Origin: Candidatus Koribacter versatilis Ellin345
Lineage (GTDB): Bacteria; Acidobacteriota; Terriglobia; Terriglobales; Acidobacteriaceae
DNA: 64,000 nucleotides
Direction: 5' to 3'
NCBI RefSeq assembly: GCF_000014005.1
Contig: NC_008009.1
Span: 4,402,001-4,466,000, forward strand
The translations under genes and the position numbers were made by a program. The notes beneath the pieces were generated by a model. That model was not told the origin of the DNA and searched no databases. It was given only the letters and a program-made list of their open reading frames with translations. Below, piece after piece: positions 55,801 to 64,000 of this stretch (position 1 is the stretch's first letter; each line of letters begins with the position of its first letter).

Positions 55801-57160
55801 CCCAACTGCAAGCTGGGACTCCGCGGTCCCGACGCTGGACGAGTCGGACATTAATGTGGACGACGCTGTGCTCGCCGCCGCAACTGGATGGATGATGCAT
55901 GCCGGTCCGGTCACGACATCCACTCTCGGAACGACGTTGGGCGCTCCTCAGCCTGAAATCGAGAAGGCATTCTTACGATTGGAAGCTTCCGGTACCATTC
56001 TTCGCGGCAAGTTCACCGGCGACAGCACCGAGACGGAATGGTGCGAGCGGCGTCTTCTCGCCCGCATTCACCGGCTGACCGTTGCCACCTTACGGAAAGC
56101 GATTGAACCGGTATCGCAAGCGCAGTTCATGCGCTGGCTGCTGCGCTGGCAGCATGTCGCAGAGGGCACCCAAACGTTCGGGGAACGCGGATTACTTGAG
56201 GTCGTCCAACAACTCCAGGGCTTCGAGATCCCTGCGAGTTCATGGGAACGCGAAGTTCTCTCTCGTCGCGTTCGCCAATACGATCCGCAATGGTTGGACG
56301 CGTTGAGTCTGACCGGTGCAGTCGGTTGGGGACGCCTGTCTCCGCATCCGGCAACGCTCGAGGATTCATCGCAAGGAACCCGGCGAATCGTTCCCACGAG
56401 TGTTGCGCCGATTACGTTTTTCGTTCGCGAAGACGCAGACTGGATGGTTCCACGACGCGAAGAAGAGCAACTGGAGCGAGTGCTCAGCCCCATTGGAAAA
56501 CAGGTCTTCGACTTGCTGCGAAAGCGGGGAGCATGCTTCTTTGCCGACATCGTTCGCAGCGTCGGCTGCGCCAAGGCAGAGGCCGAAACCGGTCTTTGGG
56601 AGTTGGTTGCCGCAGGATTAGTCACTGCGGACGGCTTCGACAATCTTCGCTCCCTCATCGATCCGAAGCGCCGTTCCGGACCGGGCGGACAACGCAGTGC
56701 TCGGCCGCGTCATACTTCTGGCCGGTGGTGCGTGTTACACCCACTCGATTCTGTCGCGCCGGAAAAATCTGTGGAAGCCGTTTGCCGTATGCTGCTGCGT
56801 CGCTACGGTGTGGTATTTCGCGATCTTCTGACTCGGGAGTCGAATCTGCCGCGCTGGCGAGAACTTCAGATCGCATTCCGGCGACTGGAAGATCGGGGCG
56901 AGATTCGTGGTGGACGCTTCGTAGCAGGGTTCCTTGGTGAGCAGTTCGCCTTGCCGCAAGCAGTCGAGTCGTTGAGGGCATTGCGGAACCTGCCGGCCAA
57001 TGGAGAGACGGTCACTGTCTCGGCCGCCGATCCCCTTAACCTCGTGGGAATCATCGTGCCAGGAGAACGCATTCCCGCAATCGGCTACAGATCGGTAACG
57101 TACCGCGATGGCGTTCCGTTGGCAGAAGAGCACCGCCAGACCGCGGCAATGGCCCTATGA
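52853..57160 (+). CDS. lhr: Lhr-type superfamily 2 helicase
   Basis: A 1435-residue Lhr (large helicase-related) protein. Walker A APTGSGKTLAAF lies near residue 50, Walker B VDEIHAVADD near residue 175, GLSATQ as motif III and IGRAGHWRG as motif VI. The long C-terminus is typical of full-length Lhr, which unwinds DNA/RNA hybrids during repair. The start is a GTG at 52853; no clear ribosome binding site is seen, so it is provisional. It overlaps the next small gene by four bases. Confidence 0.93.
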   Translation: MGNAVPESLQWAHPLVQEWFVQKFGTPTEPQVAGWPQILAGRTTLIAAPTGSGKTLAAFLACIDQLVRKALNGELRDCTEVVYISPLKALGNDIQKNLEVPLGEIMQMAGERGILLPQIRTAVRTGDTLASERIKMLRLPPHILVTTPESLYILLTADRSRQNLRHVRTVIVDEIHAVADDKRGAHLTISLERLDKLAITPPTRIGLSATQKPIEQIAHFLTGSGRPDPAIVDVGHRRQLDIAIEVPNTELGPVASNEMWDEIYQRLADLVNQHRSTIIFVNTRRLSERLCLHLAEILGEENVAAHHGSLSRKLRHAAETKLKNGEVKALVATASLELGIDVGFVDLVCQISSPRSIAVALQRIGRAGHWRGAIPKGRIFATTRDELVECAAGIRAIHQGDLDRIIIPEAPLDILAQQIVAACSAEECDEDEMFDLVRRAYPYRDLDRKQYEEILAMLSEGIAAKRGRYGAYIHHDRVNRKLRARRGARLAAITSGGAIPETALFTVVLEPEGVVVGTVDEDFAVESMAGEIFLLGNTSWKIRRIEGNVGRILVEDAHGQPPGVPFWRGEAPARTAELSQHVSELRRLVSEMTPTTKPLHKEEVAGESRRIRGITPTAEVTQAIEWLQRECGVCQSGAEQIIEHIVTGRAVLGDVPTQQTIIAERFFDEGGGMQLIIHAPFGGRINKAWGLALRKRFCRSFNFELQAAATDDGLNIALAEQHSFPLSDVFQFLQPETLPEILEQAALASPIFKTRWRWDANRSLALLRFQNGKKVPPQIQRIRSDDLLASVFPDVAACFENIEGDIKVPDHPLIKEVMKDTLHEAMDLDGLMQLVSNLRDGTVKTLAVDTPVPSVFSHEILNANPYAFLDDAPLEERRARAVSMRRVLPDSVLEEVGRLDRAAIQQVCEEARPDVRDADELHDMLHTLVVVPEFIDLPGWRQNAAWQQFFERLRESNRAFVAEADSARYWVAAERARLFAKIFPTASWDSAVPTLDESDINVDDAVLAAATGWMMHAGPVTTSTLGTTLGAPQPEIEKAFLRLEASGTILRGKFTGDSTETEWCERRLLARIHRLTVATLRKAIEPVSQAQFMRWLLRWQHVAEGTQTFGERGLLEVVQQLQGFEIPASSWEREVLSRRVRQYDPQWLDALSLTGAVGWGRLSPHPATLEDSSQGTRRIVPTSVAPITFFVREDADWMVPRREEEQLERVLSPIGKQVFDLLRKRGACFFADIVRSVGCAKAEAETGLWELVAAGLVTADGFDNLRSLIDPKRRSGPGGQRSARPRHTSGRWCVLHPLDSVAPEKSVEAVCRMLLRRYGVVFRDLLTRESNLPRWRELQIAFRRLEDRGEIRGGRFVAGFLGEQFALPQAVESLRALRNLPANGETVTVSAADPLNLVGIIVPGERIPAIGYRSVTYRDGVPLAEEHRQTAAMAL

Positions 57161-57330
57161 CCGACGACATGGCGGAAACGGAATCAACCGACTATTACAT
57201 GGAGAACGGGTTGGTCGTTTTCACTGCGGAATTCCTCAAGCGTCGCGGTTATTGCTGCCGATCCGGCTGCCGCCACTGCCCGTATGGGTTCAAGAAGGAA
57301 GACTCCGACAAGCAAGCACCGGAGGGTTAG
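57157..57330 (+). CDS. DUF5522-like small zinc protein
   Basis: A 57-residue protein starting in the stop codon of lhr (ATGA overlap). It has DYYMENGLVVFTAEFLKRRGYCC followed by the conserved SGCRHCPYGF (given as RGYCCRSGCRHCPYG), so four or five cysteines and a histidine that could bind one metal. DUF5522 proteins are small and of unknown role. Its translation depends on coupling to lhr. Confidence 0.8.
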   Translation: MTDDMAETESTDYYMENGLVVFTAEFLKRRGYCCRSGCRHCPYGFKKEDSDKQAPEG

Positions 57331-57410
57331 TACCCCACTCGTCCATGCACTCCGGTGTTGAATCTGCTATTCCGCCTTTCTTGACGGAGGTGCGATGATA
57401 TTCCGGCAGA

Positions 57411-57935
57411 ATGGAAATCGGGAGGCAGTTCCGGGGAAGTGCGCGAATTTCGGCCGCGACGCTCGTGATGTTCGTCGTGATCGGGGCATCTCTCTCACTT
57501 TCGGCCGAGGAACCCGCGGACCGCATTGTGATCGAGAAATCAGCGCACCGTATGGCGCTGTACCGGAGTGGCTTGCTGGTTCACCAGTACAAGGTGTCGT
57601 TAGGCGGTCAGCCAGTCGGGCCGAAAACGCGGCAAGGCGACCACCGCACTCCTGAAGGCCAATACTTTATCGAAGGCCGCAACGAGCACAGTCATTACTA
57701 CAAGTCCTTGAGAATCTCGTACCCCAATGCGACCGATCTGCAAAGGGCTCGCGAACAAAAGGTCAGTCCCGGAGGAGACATCATGATCCACGGGCTTCCC
57801 AACGGCGAGCGTTTCATTGGCAAACTTCACCTTCTTCACGACTGGACCGAAGGCTGCATTGCTGTAACCGACGAAGAAATGGACGAGATCTGGGCGTTGG
57901 TGAGGGTCGGCACCCCGGTGGAAATTCGCCCGTAA
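57411..57935 (+). CDS. L,D-transpeptidase (YkuD family), exported
   Basis: A 174-residue enzyme with an N-terminal hydrophobic segment (residues about 16-30) and a YkuD domain. The catalytic histidine/cysteine motif is HDWTEGCIAVTD near residue 145, and MIHGLPNG lies before it. It would make or modify peptidoglycan cross-links in the periplasm. An 80 bp gap separates it from the DUF5522 gene on the same strand. Confidence 0.9.
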   Translation: MEIGRQFRGSARISAATLVMFVVIGASLSLSAEEPADRIVIEKSAHRMALYRSGLLVHQYKVSLGGQPVGPKTRQGDHRTPEGQYFIEGRNEHSHYYKSLRISYPNATDLQRAREQKVSPGGDIMIHGLPNGERFIGKLHLLHDWTEGCIAVTDEEMDEIWALVRVGTPVEIRP

Positions 57936-58077
57936 GCGATATCCCTTAGTGTTACCAATTGGTCTGAAACAATAGTTACTCGCGGCATCTTCCCACCTAC
58001 GTGCCATTCAGGTAAAGTAGTTGTCAATTAGCAATTGTCCCGCTAGTCTCCCCAAGATTAAGCGGAGGGATTTTGAG

Positions 58078-58566
58078 TTGAAGAAACAAAAAGGCTTTTC
58101 TCTCATTGAGCTCTTGATCGTGGTTGCGATCATCCTGATCATTGCTGCGATCGCAATTCCGAACCTGCTGCGTTCCCGCATGGCTGCCAACGAAGCATCG
58201 GCTGTCGGCTCGGTTCGCACCATTAACACAGCGGAAGTTACATATTCGTCCGCGTATCCTGACGTGGGCTTCACGCTCACTTTGTCGCGGCTGGGTGGAC
58301 CGACGGGGACATGCGCCACGGGCGGTTCCGGCGCGACCTCGACCCAGGCTTGCCTGATTGATAACGTGCTTGGCGCCGGCACCAAGAGCGGCTATACGTT
58401 TGTCCTTAGCGGCACGGCTGCGACTCCGCAGACGACCTTCACCTTGAAGGCCAGCCCGGTAACGGTTGGCTCCAGCGGTCAGCGTGGTTTCTACACTGAC
58501 CACACGGGTGTGATCCGGTACAACCAGAGCGGCTCGGCGACCTCGACCGACAACCCGCTGCAGTAG
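58078..58566 (+). CDS. Type IV pilin-like protein
   Basis: A 162-residue prepilin. The cleavage motif KGFSLIELLIVVAIILIIAAIAIPNLL is read in parts: G followed by F (KG/FSLIE) with glutamate at +5, and a long hydrophobic helix. The C-terminus has a possible disulfide (CATGG ... CLIDN). I choose a TTG start at 58078, preceded by GGAGG, giving a 7-residue leader; the frame is open further up to 58021. No other pilus gene is adjacent. Confidence 0.88.
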   Translation: MKKQKGFSLIELLIVVAIILIIAAIAIPNLLRSRMAANEASAVGSVRTINTAEVTYSSAYPDVGFTLTLSRLGGPTGTCATGGSGATSTQACLIDNVLGAGTKSGYTFVLSGTAATPQTTFTLKASPVTVGSSGQRGFYTDHTGVIRYNQSGSATSTDNPLQ

Positions 58567-58587
58567 ATCGGAAAGCGAAATATCTGT

Positions 58588-58620
58588 AGCCTGCGCCAAA
58601 AGCGCAGGCTCTTCTTTTTA
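58588..58620 (+). terminator. Rho-independent terminator after the pilin gene
   Basis: AGCCTGCGC and GCGCAGGCT form a 9-bp stem with loop CAAAA, followed by CTTCTTTTTA. It lies 22 bases after the pilin stop. Confidence 0.92.
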
Positions 58621-58878
58621 GCTGGCGGCGTGGGCCGCGGCGCGATCTTCGACGGTGATTTCAGAAGGATGGTCGCCACACGCTCCCCATGCAGATCGAA
58701 GAAAATCTACCTTCGAGTGCACGGTGCCGGAGAATTTCGGTATGCGCGGTAGGGCGAGGATGTACGTCGCCTTGCAGGATGGGCAGCGCACAGTGATGTA
58801 GTCATAGACACAGGCGTGGCCAACGAGCGGGAAATATCCGGGCATGAGCAATGCTACTGGTAACGGACTCGTTGGCAT
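58618..58878 (-). CDS. Small hypothetical protein
   Basis: An 86-residue protein with VRCPSCKATYIL (CxxC) in the centre and a further WGACGDHP near residue 65, so perhaps a small zinc-ribbon. No strong ribosome binding site is visible. It ends at the pilin terminator, from the opposite strand. An ORF of this length may be chance, but the cysteine pattern supports it. Confidence 0.5.
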   Translation of the reverse strand: MPTSPLPVALLMPGYFPLVGHACVYDYITVRCPSCKATYILALPRIPKFSGTVHSKVDFLRSAWGACGDHPSEITVEDRAAAHAAS

Positions 58879-58994
58879 TTTGCGATTCTACGCCCCACTA
58901 ATCGCGGGCACGTCTTCAAAACCCGCCTTAATCCCTCCAAGTTGTGCCCAGATAGGCAGCTTTTGCATGGTGTACACGCGCCCGCGTGTTCCTA

Positions 58995-61436
58995 CTACAT
59001 CAGACTGAGCGCATCAACGTCGACGATCACCGCAGTTCGAGGGATCTTTTTGGCCGAGGAAAACGCGATCAGAGCGCGTAAAACGCTATTTAGCTGTTCT
59101 CGCGACCTAGATTTGAGAATGAAGTGATAACGGTAGTCGTTCTTGAGTCTCTCGATTGGAGCGGCGGCGGGTCCCATCACCCTGACGCCTTCGTGCGGAA
59201 CGGTTTCAAACCACTTACCGATAAGTCCGGACCATGTCAGTGCGTTGTTCACACGATCGCTTCTCACGAGAACATTGGCAAGGCTGGTGTAGGGCGGGTA
59301 GTGCATCCAGCTGCGCAGGCGAGACTCCTTCTCATAAAACCCCTGAAAATCATGCTTTGCGGCGTAATCAACCACGTAGTGATCGGGGTGATAGCTCTGC
59401 ATCAGCACTTTGCCTGGAGTGTTCCCGCGTCCGGCGCGTCCGGCGACCTGGGTGAGCAACTGAAAGGTCCTTTCCGCCGCTCGGAAATCCGGCATTCCGA
59501 GCGCAGCATCCGCTCCGACAACGCCGACTAAGGTCACGCCGTGGATGTCGTGCCCTTTGGCGATCATCTGGGTTCCGACGAGAAGGTCGATCTCTCCGTG
59601 ATGCAGGGCGGTCAGGATGTTCTCCAAGTCGTCGCGACCTCGAACGGTGTCGCGGTCGAGGCGGCCAATACGCGCCTTCGGGAACGCTCCGTGCAGTAGT
59701 TCTTCCAGTTTCTCCGAGCCCATCCCAAAGAACTGAATATGCTCGCTGTGGCACTCCGGACAGGTGCGCGGAACGGGTGCGAGATAGCCGCAGTAATGGC
59801 ACATCAGTTTGCGGTCTCGTTTGTGGAAGGTGAGCGCGATGGCACAGTTGCGGCACTGGATCGTCTTCCCGCACGCGCGGCAGAGAACGAAGTTTGCGAA
59901 ACCACGGCGATTCAGCAGAATCATCGCCTGCTCGCCACGTTCGAGTCGCTCGTTCACCTCTTCGACCAACTTCCTCGACAGGACCGATTCGTGGCCGGTT
60001 TCCTGAAATTCGAGGCGCATGTCGATGACCTCGACCTCGGGCAATGGCCTAGCCTGGACCCGGCCCGGCAAAGAGAGGAGCGCGTATTTCCCTTTCTCCG
60101 CGTTAAAGTAGGTTTCCATTGAGGGCGTGGCGGAACCGAGAACTACGGTCGCTCCGGCCATCTTGGCGCGAACGACAGCTACGTCGCGAGCATGGTAACG
60201 GGGAACTTCCTCCTGCTTGTAGGAGTGATCGTGTTCTTCGTCGACGATGAGCAAAGCGAGATCACTCACCGGTGCGAAGACCGCGGAGCGGGTTCCGACC
60301 ACTATGCGTTTTTCGCCGCGACGAATCTGGTGCCATTGCTCAGCGCGTTCATCGTCTGACAGACCGGAGTGCAGGATTGCCACTTGCTCGCCGAAGACCT
60401 CGTGGAGGTCGGCAGCAACGGCTGGCGTTAGACCAATTTCCGGCACGAGCAGAATTGCTGATCGGCCGGCGCCGAGCACTTCCTGCATGGCTGACAAATA
60501 CACCGCCGTCTTGCCGGACCCGGTGACGCCATGAAGCAGCGCCGAGGTGAACTTTCCGGAATCAACGCCGGTGTTGATGAACCGTAGGGCATCCTGCTGC
60601 GCGGGCGTGAAGAGGAATTCCAACTTTCGCGGCTTGAGAGAGGAAATGCGAAAACCGGCAGGCTCTTCGACAATCTCGACGATGTCGCGTTTCACCAAGG
60701 TCGAGAGCGTGCTGCGTGGAACGGGCTTTCCGTTGGCTTCCAGATCGCGCATGGCGTCCACACGAAGCCTGCCGCCTGCCGCTTTCAGCGCCAACAAAAT
60801 GGCTTCCTGATTGGCGTTTATCTTGCCAGTGATCTCTTTTAGTGCAGCCACCGAAACGGTTCGCGTGGCATCACGCACTGCGGATAGATCTTCGCGGTCG
60901 ATCCATTTCTTGCTGAGCATGGTGCGAAAGATTTCTCGCGAGGCCTGGGTCGCACTTCGGAGCGATTGCTCGCGCACCACTTCCCCATCCGCAAGGTGGT
61001 TGAGCACGGCATACTCGAGCATCTGATGCTCGGTATCTTTCTTTGCGCGAAGGGACGAGCCGATTTCAGCGGACGCATAGAGGGCTTCCTGGCCCCTCTC
61101 GGTAATGCGATAGCCGTGAGCACGGCGAAACTCGGCATTGAGGGGCAGCATCGTTCGATACACTTCGCCGATTGGCGCGATGTAGTAGCCGGCAATCCAG
61201 CGGCCGAGTTCAAGCAGTTGTTCATTGAGGACGGGCTCGGTGTCGAGCACGCGCAGAATAAGCTTGGCCTCTACCGACGGAGGGCTGTCATGAACGGCCA
61301 CGACGATGCCGGAAAGCTTCTGCTGGCGAAACGGCACCACTACGCGTACGCCAACGGCAGGTTCAGCGCCTTCAAAACGATAGGTGAAACTCTGGTCGAG
61401 TGGTACCGGCAGGGCTACATCACAGAAGCGCGCCAT
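58995..61436 (-). CDS. priA: Primosomal replication helicase PriA
   Basis: An 813-residue PriA, which restarts stalled replication forks. Features in order: N-terminal DNA-binding domain, Walker A VTGSGKTAVYL, DEEHDHSYKQ, the zinc-binding cysteines (CRACGKTIQCRNC and CHYCGY with CPECH) and motif VI AGRAGRG. The start at 61436 is chosen because it gives the conserved ARFCDVALPVPL N-terminus; the stop of the glycosylase gene lies five bases upstream. Part of the priA-udg-coaBC run. Confidence 0.95.
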   Translation of the reverse strand: MARFCDVALPVPLDQSFTYRFEGAEPAVGVRVVVPFRQQKLSGIVVAVHDSPPSVEAKLILRVLDTEPVLNEQLLELGRWIAGYYIAPIGEVYRTMLPLNAEFRRAHGYRITERGQEALYASAEIGSSLRAKKDTEHQMLEYAVLNHLADGEVVREQSLRSATQASREIFRTMLSKKWIDREDLSAVRDATRTVSVAALKEITGKINANQEAILLALKAAGGRLRVDAMRDLEANGKPVPRSTLSTLVKRDIVEIVEEPAGFRISSLKPRKLEFLFTPAQQDALRFINTGVDSGKFTSALLHGVTGSGKTAVYLSAMQEVLGAGRSAILLVPEIGLTPAVAADLHEVFGEQVAILHSGLSDDERAEQWHQIRRGEKRIVVGTRSAVFAPVSDLALLIVDEEHDHSYKQEEVPRYHARDVAVVRAKMAGATVVLGSATPSMETYFNAEKGKYALLSLPGRVQARPLPEVEVIDMRLEFQETGHESVLSRKLVEEVNERLERGEQAMILLNRRGFANFVLCRACGKTIQCRNCAIALTFHKRDRKLMCHYCGYLAPVPRTCPECHSEHIQFFGMGSEKLEELLHGAFPKARIGRLDRDTVRGRDDLENILTALHHGEIDLLVGTQMIAKGHDIHGVTLVGVVGADAALGMPDFRAAERTFQLLTQVAGRAGRGNTPGKVLMQSYHPDHYVVDYAAKHDFQGFYEKESRLRSWMHYPPYTSLANVLVRSDRVNNALTWSGLIGKWFETVPHEGVRVMGPAAAPIERLKNDYRYHFILKSRSREQLNSVLRALIAFSSAKKIPRTAVIVDVDALSLM

Positions 61437-61441
61437 CGCCG

Positions 61442-62263
61442 CTACTCGGCGGATTTCTTCGCTGGCATGGGAATCCCGAGATAGCGCATCACGATCTGGA
61501 GGTCTTTCCATGCTTCCGACTTCTGTCGGGGGTCGCGCAACAGGTATGCGGGGTGGTAAGTGACGACCAGTTTGCCGTCGTAGAGATCGCTGCCGGGCCG
61601 GCGGGGCGTCGAGAAATCGTAAATCTGCCCGCGAAGCCGGGCCATAGCCTCATTCACTCCGAGCAGCGTTTTCGCGGCCACGGCACCAAGGGCTACGATC
61701 ATCTTTGGCTGGATGACTTCGATCTGGCGGAACAAGAACGGTGAGCAGGTATCGCATTCCTCGCGTTCCGGAGTGCGATTTCCGGGCGGACGACACTTCA
61801 CAACGTTCGCGATGTAAACATCTTCTCGTTTCAGCCCCATGCCGTTCGTGATCATATTTGTCAGCAACTGGCCGGCTCGTCCGATGAAGGGAATTCCCTG
61901 TTCGTCTTCGTCCGCGCCCGGACCTTCGCCAACGAACATGAGCTCGGCACTCGGGTTCCCTACACCGAAGACGATTTGCTTTCTCCCCTGCTTATGCAGC
62001 ACACAGCGGGTGCAATCGCCAAGGTCTTCCCGGATTGCTTTCAAGCCATCGGGTTTCGAGAGCGTCGGCTGGAGAACGTTCAACGTTTTTTCGGCTGTGA
62101 CGGTGACTTCTTTTTTCTTGGGCAAATATTGTTCGTCCGGCGTTTCGGGATTTTCGCTGACAGCTGTCGCATCGACGGGCCGACGATAGAGGCCGTAAAT
62201 CCCCATTTCGCGATAGAACTCCAGACGAGCGGACAGAGCATTCTGATCCAAGGTTCGGGCCAT
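61442..62263 (-). CDS. udg: Type 4 uracil-DNA glycosylase
   Basis: A 273-residue uracil-DNA glycosylase of the iron-sulfur type. Four cysteines are visible in CTRCVLH, in CRPPGNR and in CDTC, and the catalytic motifs are GEGPGADEDEQG and YHPAYLLRDP. It removes uracil from DNA. The N-terminal 80 residues are a low-conservation extension. It overlaps the coaBC stop by one base (TAATG) and precedes priA by 5 bases. Confidence 0.93.
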   Translation of the reverse strand: MARTLDQNALSARLEFYREMGIYGLYRRPVDATAVSENPETPDEQYLPKKKEVTVTAEKTLNVLQPTLSKPDGLKAIREDLGDCTRCVLHKQGRKQIVFGVGNPSAELMFVGEGPGADEDEQGIPFIGRAGQLLTNMITNGMGLKREDVYIANVVKCRPPGNRTPEREECDTCSPFLFRQIEVIQPKMIVALGAVAAKTLLGVNEAMARLRGQIYDFSTPRRPGSDLYDGKLVVTYHPAYLLRDPRQKSEAWKDLQIVMRYLGIPMPAKKSAE

Positions 62264-63501
62264 TAGCGGGAAGTGACCTCGGATCTGATTGAAGCGCGCA
62301 GTTTCACGGCGAGGTCGAGAACCCGCTGGGCCATCTCCAACTTCGTCATTTCGGGGATTTCAATCTCTTCGCTCGCTGTGACGATGGTCGCCGCATTGCG
62401 GTCGGAACTAAACCCTAATCCCACCCGCGAGACATCGTTCATCACGATGGCATCAACGCCCTTCTTGCGTAATTTTTCGCGGGCGTTGGACACGCCGTCC
62501 TGGGTTTCGGCTGCGAATCCTATAATTACTTGCGCCGGCTTTACGCGACGCTGACCCAATTCGGCGAGGATGTCGGTCGTCGGAACCAGATCGAGCATCA
62601 TCTCGCCCTTGCGTTTGATCTTCTGGTCAGAGCGGTGCTTGGCAGTGTAGTCGGCGACCGCCGCAGTTTTGATGACAACGTCAGCGTCGGGAAAGTGCGC
62701 CATGACGGCGTTGCGCATCTGCTCTGCAGTTTCGACCGGAACAACTTCGGCCGCAGACGGAGGCTTCAGTGCGGTTGGGCCGGTAATGAGGACAACCCGC
62801 GCTCCACGACGAATCGCCGCTTCCGCAATCGCGTAGCCCATCTTGCCGCTGGATCGGTTGCCGAGGAACCGTACGGGATCGATTGGCTCGTAGGTGGGCC
62901 CAGCCGTAACGAGCACCGTCTCGCCGACCATATCCTGAGAAATACCTAAAATCGCTATGGTTTCGGTGGCGATGTGTTCGGGCTCGGCGAGCCTGCCGGC
63001 GCCGACCATACCGCAGGCCAAGTACCCAGCACCGGGCTCGATTACGTGGACCCCGCGAGCTCGTAGCGTTTCAAGATTAATCTTGGTCGCCGGGTGCTCC
63101 CACATGTTCACGTTCATCGCCGGCGCGACGATCACGGGAGCCGCGGTGGCGAGGTAGAGCGTGGACAAGAAATCGTTGGCAATGCCCTGGGCAAACTTCG
63201 CGAGACTATCGGCAGTCGCGGGAACAACCAGCAAAGCATCGATTCCTTGCGCCACGCTGATGTGTTCGACGGCGGAGTCCACATTCGGCTCCGCGTTCCC
63301 TTCACCGAACATCTCGGTAATGACCTTCTGGCCGGAGAGTGCTGCAAACGTCAACGGGCGGACGAACTCCTGGGCGGCTCGGGTCATTATGACCTGCACC
63401 GTCACGCCGCGATCCTGTAGAAGACGCAGGACTTCCGCCGCCTTGTAAGCGGCAATTCCGCCGGTCACTCCCAATGCGATTTTCATCTTTTTGCCCAGCA
63501 C
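62263..63501 (-). CDS. coaBC: Bifunctional CoaBC (phosphopantothenoylcysteine decarboxylase/synthetase)
   Basis: A 412-residue protein that makes 4'-phosphopantetheine for coenzyme A. The N-terminal half is the FMN-dependent decarboxylase (GVTGGIAAYKA, PAMNVNMW with the catalytic residues, and the substrate-lid GYLACGMVGAGR); the C-terminal half is the CTP-dependent ligase (TAGPTYEPIDPVRFLGNRSSG, given as AGPTYEPIDPVR and GNRSSGKMG). The start at 63501 follows a short gap from rpoZ. Confidence 0.96.
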   Translation of the reverse strand: MLGKKMKIALGVTGGIAAYKAAEVLRLLQDRGVTVQVIMTRAAQEFVRPLTFAALSGQKVITEMFGEGNAEPNVDSAVEHISVAQGIDALLVVPATADSLAKFAQGIANDFLSTLYLATAAPVIVAPAMNVNMWEHPATKINLETLRARGVHVIEPGAGYLACGMVGAGRLAEPEHIATETIAILGISQDMVGETVLVTAGPTYEPIDPVRFLGNRSSGKMGYAIAEAAIRRGARVVLITGPTALKPPSAAEVVPVETAEQMRNAVMAHFPDADVVIKTAAVADYTAKHRSDQKIKRKGEMMLDLVPTTDILAELGQRRVKPAQVIIGFAAETQDGVSNAREKLRKKGVDAIVMNDVSRVGLGFSSDRNAATIVTASEEIEIPEMTKLEMAQRVLDLAVKLRASIRSEVTSR

Positions 63502-63566
63502 ACTACTCCCGTGCCCTTTAGATTTCGATGCCGCAGAGCCAGGAAAGTCTCAAGCTGACGTGGAGT

Positions 63567-63800
63567 CTAGGCGTCCGGTATCGCCTGGTCGAGTTGCTCC
63601 TTGGCAATCTCGGCGGCCGTCTTTTTCTCAGGGATGTACCACTGGATATTGCCGGCCTTTACTTCTTCCTCGGCGATCCGGCAGGACTTTTTGGTCTGCG
63701 TATCGATCGTCGGATGGGCGCCATTCTGGATCTGGCGGGCGCGACGTGCGGCCACCAGAATATATCGATAGTTGCTGTCGAAACCGGTCATCAGCTTCAT
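63567..63800 (-). CDS. rpoZ: RNA polymerase omega subunit
   Basis: A 77-residue omega subunit with RYILVAARRARQIQNGA, the conserved core, and a lysine/glutamate-rich C-terminus. The start at 63800 has GGAGC 9 bases upstream; the frame is open further to 63908 over the end of the upstream gene. The order gmk-rpoZ-coaBC-(udg)-priA is a common bacterial arrangement, supporting the call. Confidence 0.9.
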   Translation of the reverse strand: MKLMTGFDSNYRYILVAARRARQIQNGAHPTIDTQTKKSCRIAEEEVKAGNIQWYIPEKKTAAEIAKEQLDQAIPDA

Positions 63801-63813
63801 GGAACTGCTCCAT

Positions 63814-64000
63814 TCACGGCTGGGGGTCCGTTGCATCCTTAAACGAATCCAAAATCGACTGCACTCGCTGCATCGCATTTTTGCGGATACAGCACTCAGC
63901 GGCTTCAAGTATAGCCCGATTTTCTTCGGAAATCTGTGTGCTGGAGCGGCGAATTCGCTCTGCGAGCACGATCGCCCGAAGCTGTTCCACGGCCGTCTCG
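63814..64000 (-). CDS. gmk: Guanylate kinase, C-terminal end (partial)
   Basis: The last 61 codons of a gene that runs off the window. The minus-strand frame ends at 63814 (TGA) and includes VEQLRAIVLAERIRRS, the helix seen at the end of guanylate kinases, then VQSILDSFKD. It is followed 13 bp later by rpoZ, the usual gmk neighbour. No catalytic motif is in view, so the call rests on this short helix and on context. Confidence 0.55.
   Translation of the reverse strand, partial: ETAVEQLRAIVLAERIRRSSTQISEENRAILEAAECCIRKNAMQRVQSILDSFKDATDPQP

Noticed and set aside
60966-61484. A 172-codon plus-strand frame opposite priA
   Set aside because: It lies wholly opposite the conserved N-terminal part of PriA and has no motif of its own.
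1-64000. CRISPR array
   Set aside because: I saw no regularly spaced repeats of 24-40 bases and no cas genes on either strand.

Overview
The window looks like chromosome of an Acidobacteriota bacterium (a soil type related to Koribacter or Terriglobia). This is inferred from the gene content: a two-component kinase with a beta-propeller sensor, divergent sigma-like proteins, the coaBC-rpoZ-gmk end, TldD/TldE, a type IV pilin and KdsC (so a Gram-negative envelope). No marker gene settles the taxon.

Region 1 (1-24.3 kb) is a stress and detoxification locus. It holds a sulfite-oxidase-like molybdoenzyme with its reductase, a split receiver/sigma-54 activator pair, a FixJ-type regulator, a sigma-like gene with DoxX, an OFA-type transporter, two MsrA and one MsrB, a minus-strand run (MBL hydrolase, Dps, XapX, DUF1348, SDR), a plus-strand run (two alpha/beta hydrolases, an FMN split-barrel protein, two cytochrome P460-like proteins), and a NarL-type regulator, a large kinase and a second sigma-54 activator. 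Reading the gaps by eye I found eight sequences with the sigma-54 GG-N10-GC (-24/-12) layout and four exact TGTC-N8-GACA palindromes about 60-190 bp upstream of them. I infer that most of the locus is one sigma-54 regulon. Three genes here are broken: a DUF6510 gene (in-frame TGA), a DUF1348 gene (one-base frameshift in an A run) and a beta-propeller remnant.

Region 2 (24.6-26 kb) is an IS110-family insertion sequence.

Region 3 (26.1-45.5 kb) is an integrative element seated at the 3' end of a tRNA-Ser(GGA) gene. It carries a primase-helicase with a small partner gene and iteron-like repeats, a sigma-like HTH protein, McrBC, a four-gene type I restriction-modification operon with a HEPN-type gene embedded between hsdS and hsdR, an HNH/SEC-C protein, a large PD-(D/E)XK nuclease-like protein, a ParB-like gene and a tyrosine integrase. 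It is in effect a defence island. Its far attachment site was not found.

Region 4 (45.5-64 kb) is ordinary chromosome: bacterioferritin, PilZ and an atypical response regulator, TldE/TldD, a TPR protein, KdsC, Lhr helicase with a DUF5522 gene, an L,D-transpeptidase, a pilin, PriA, type 4 uracil-DNA glycosylase, CoaBC, RpoZ and the end of guanylate kinase.
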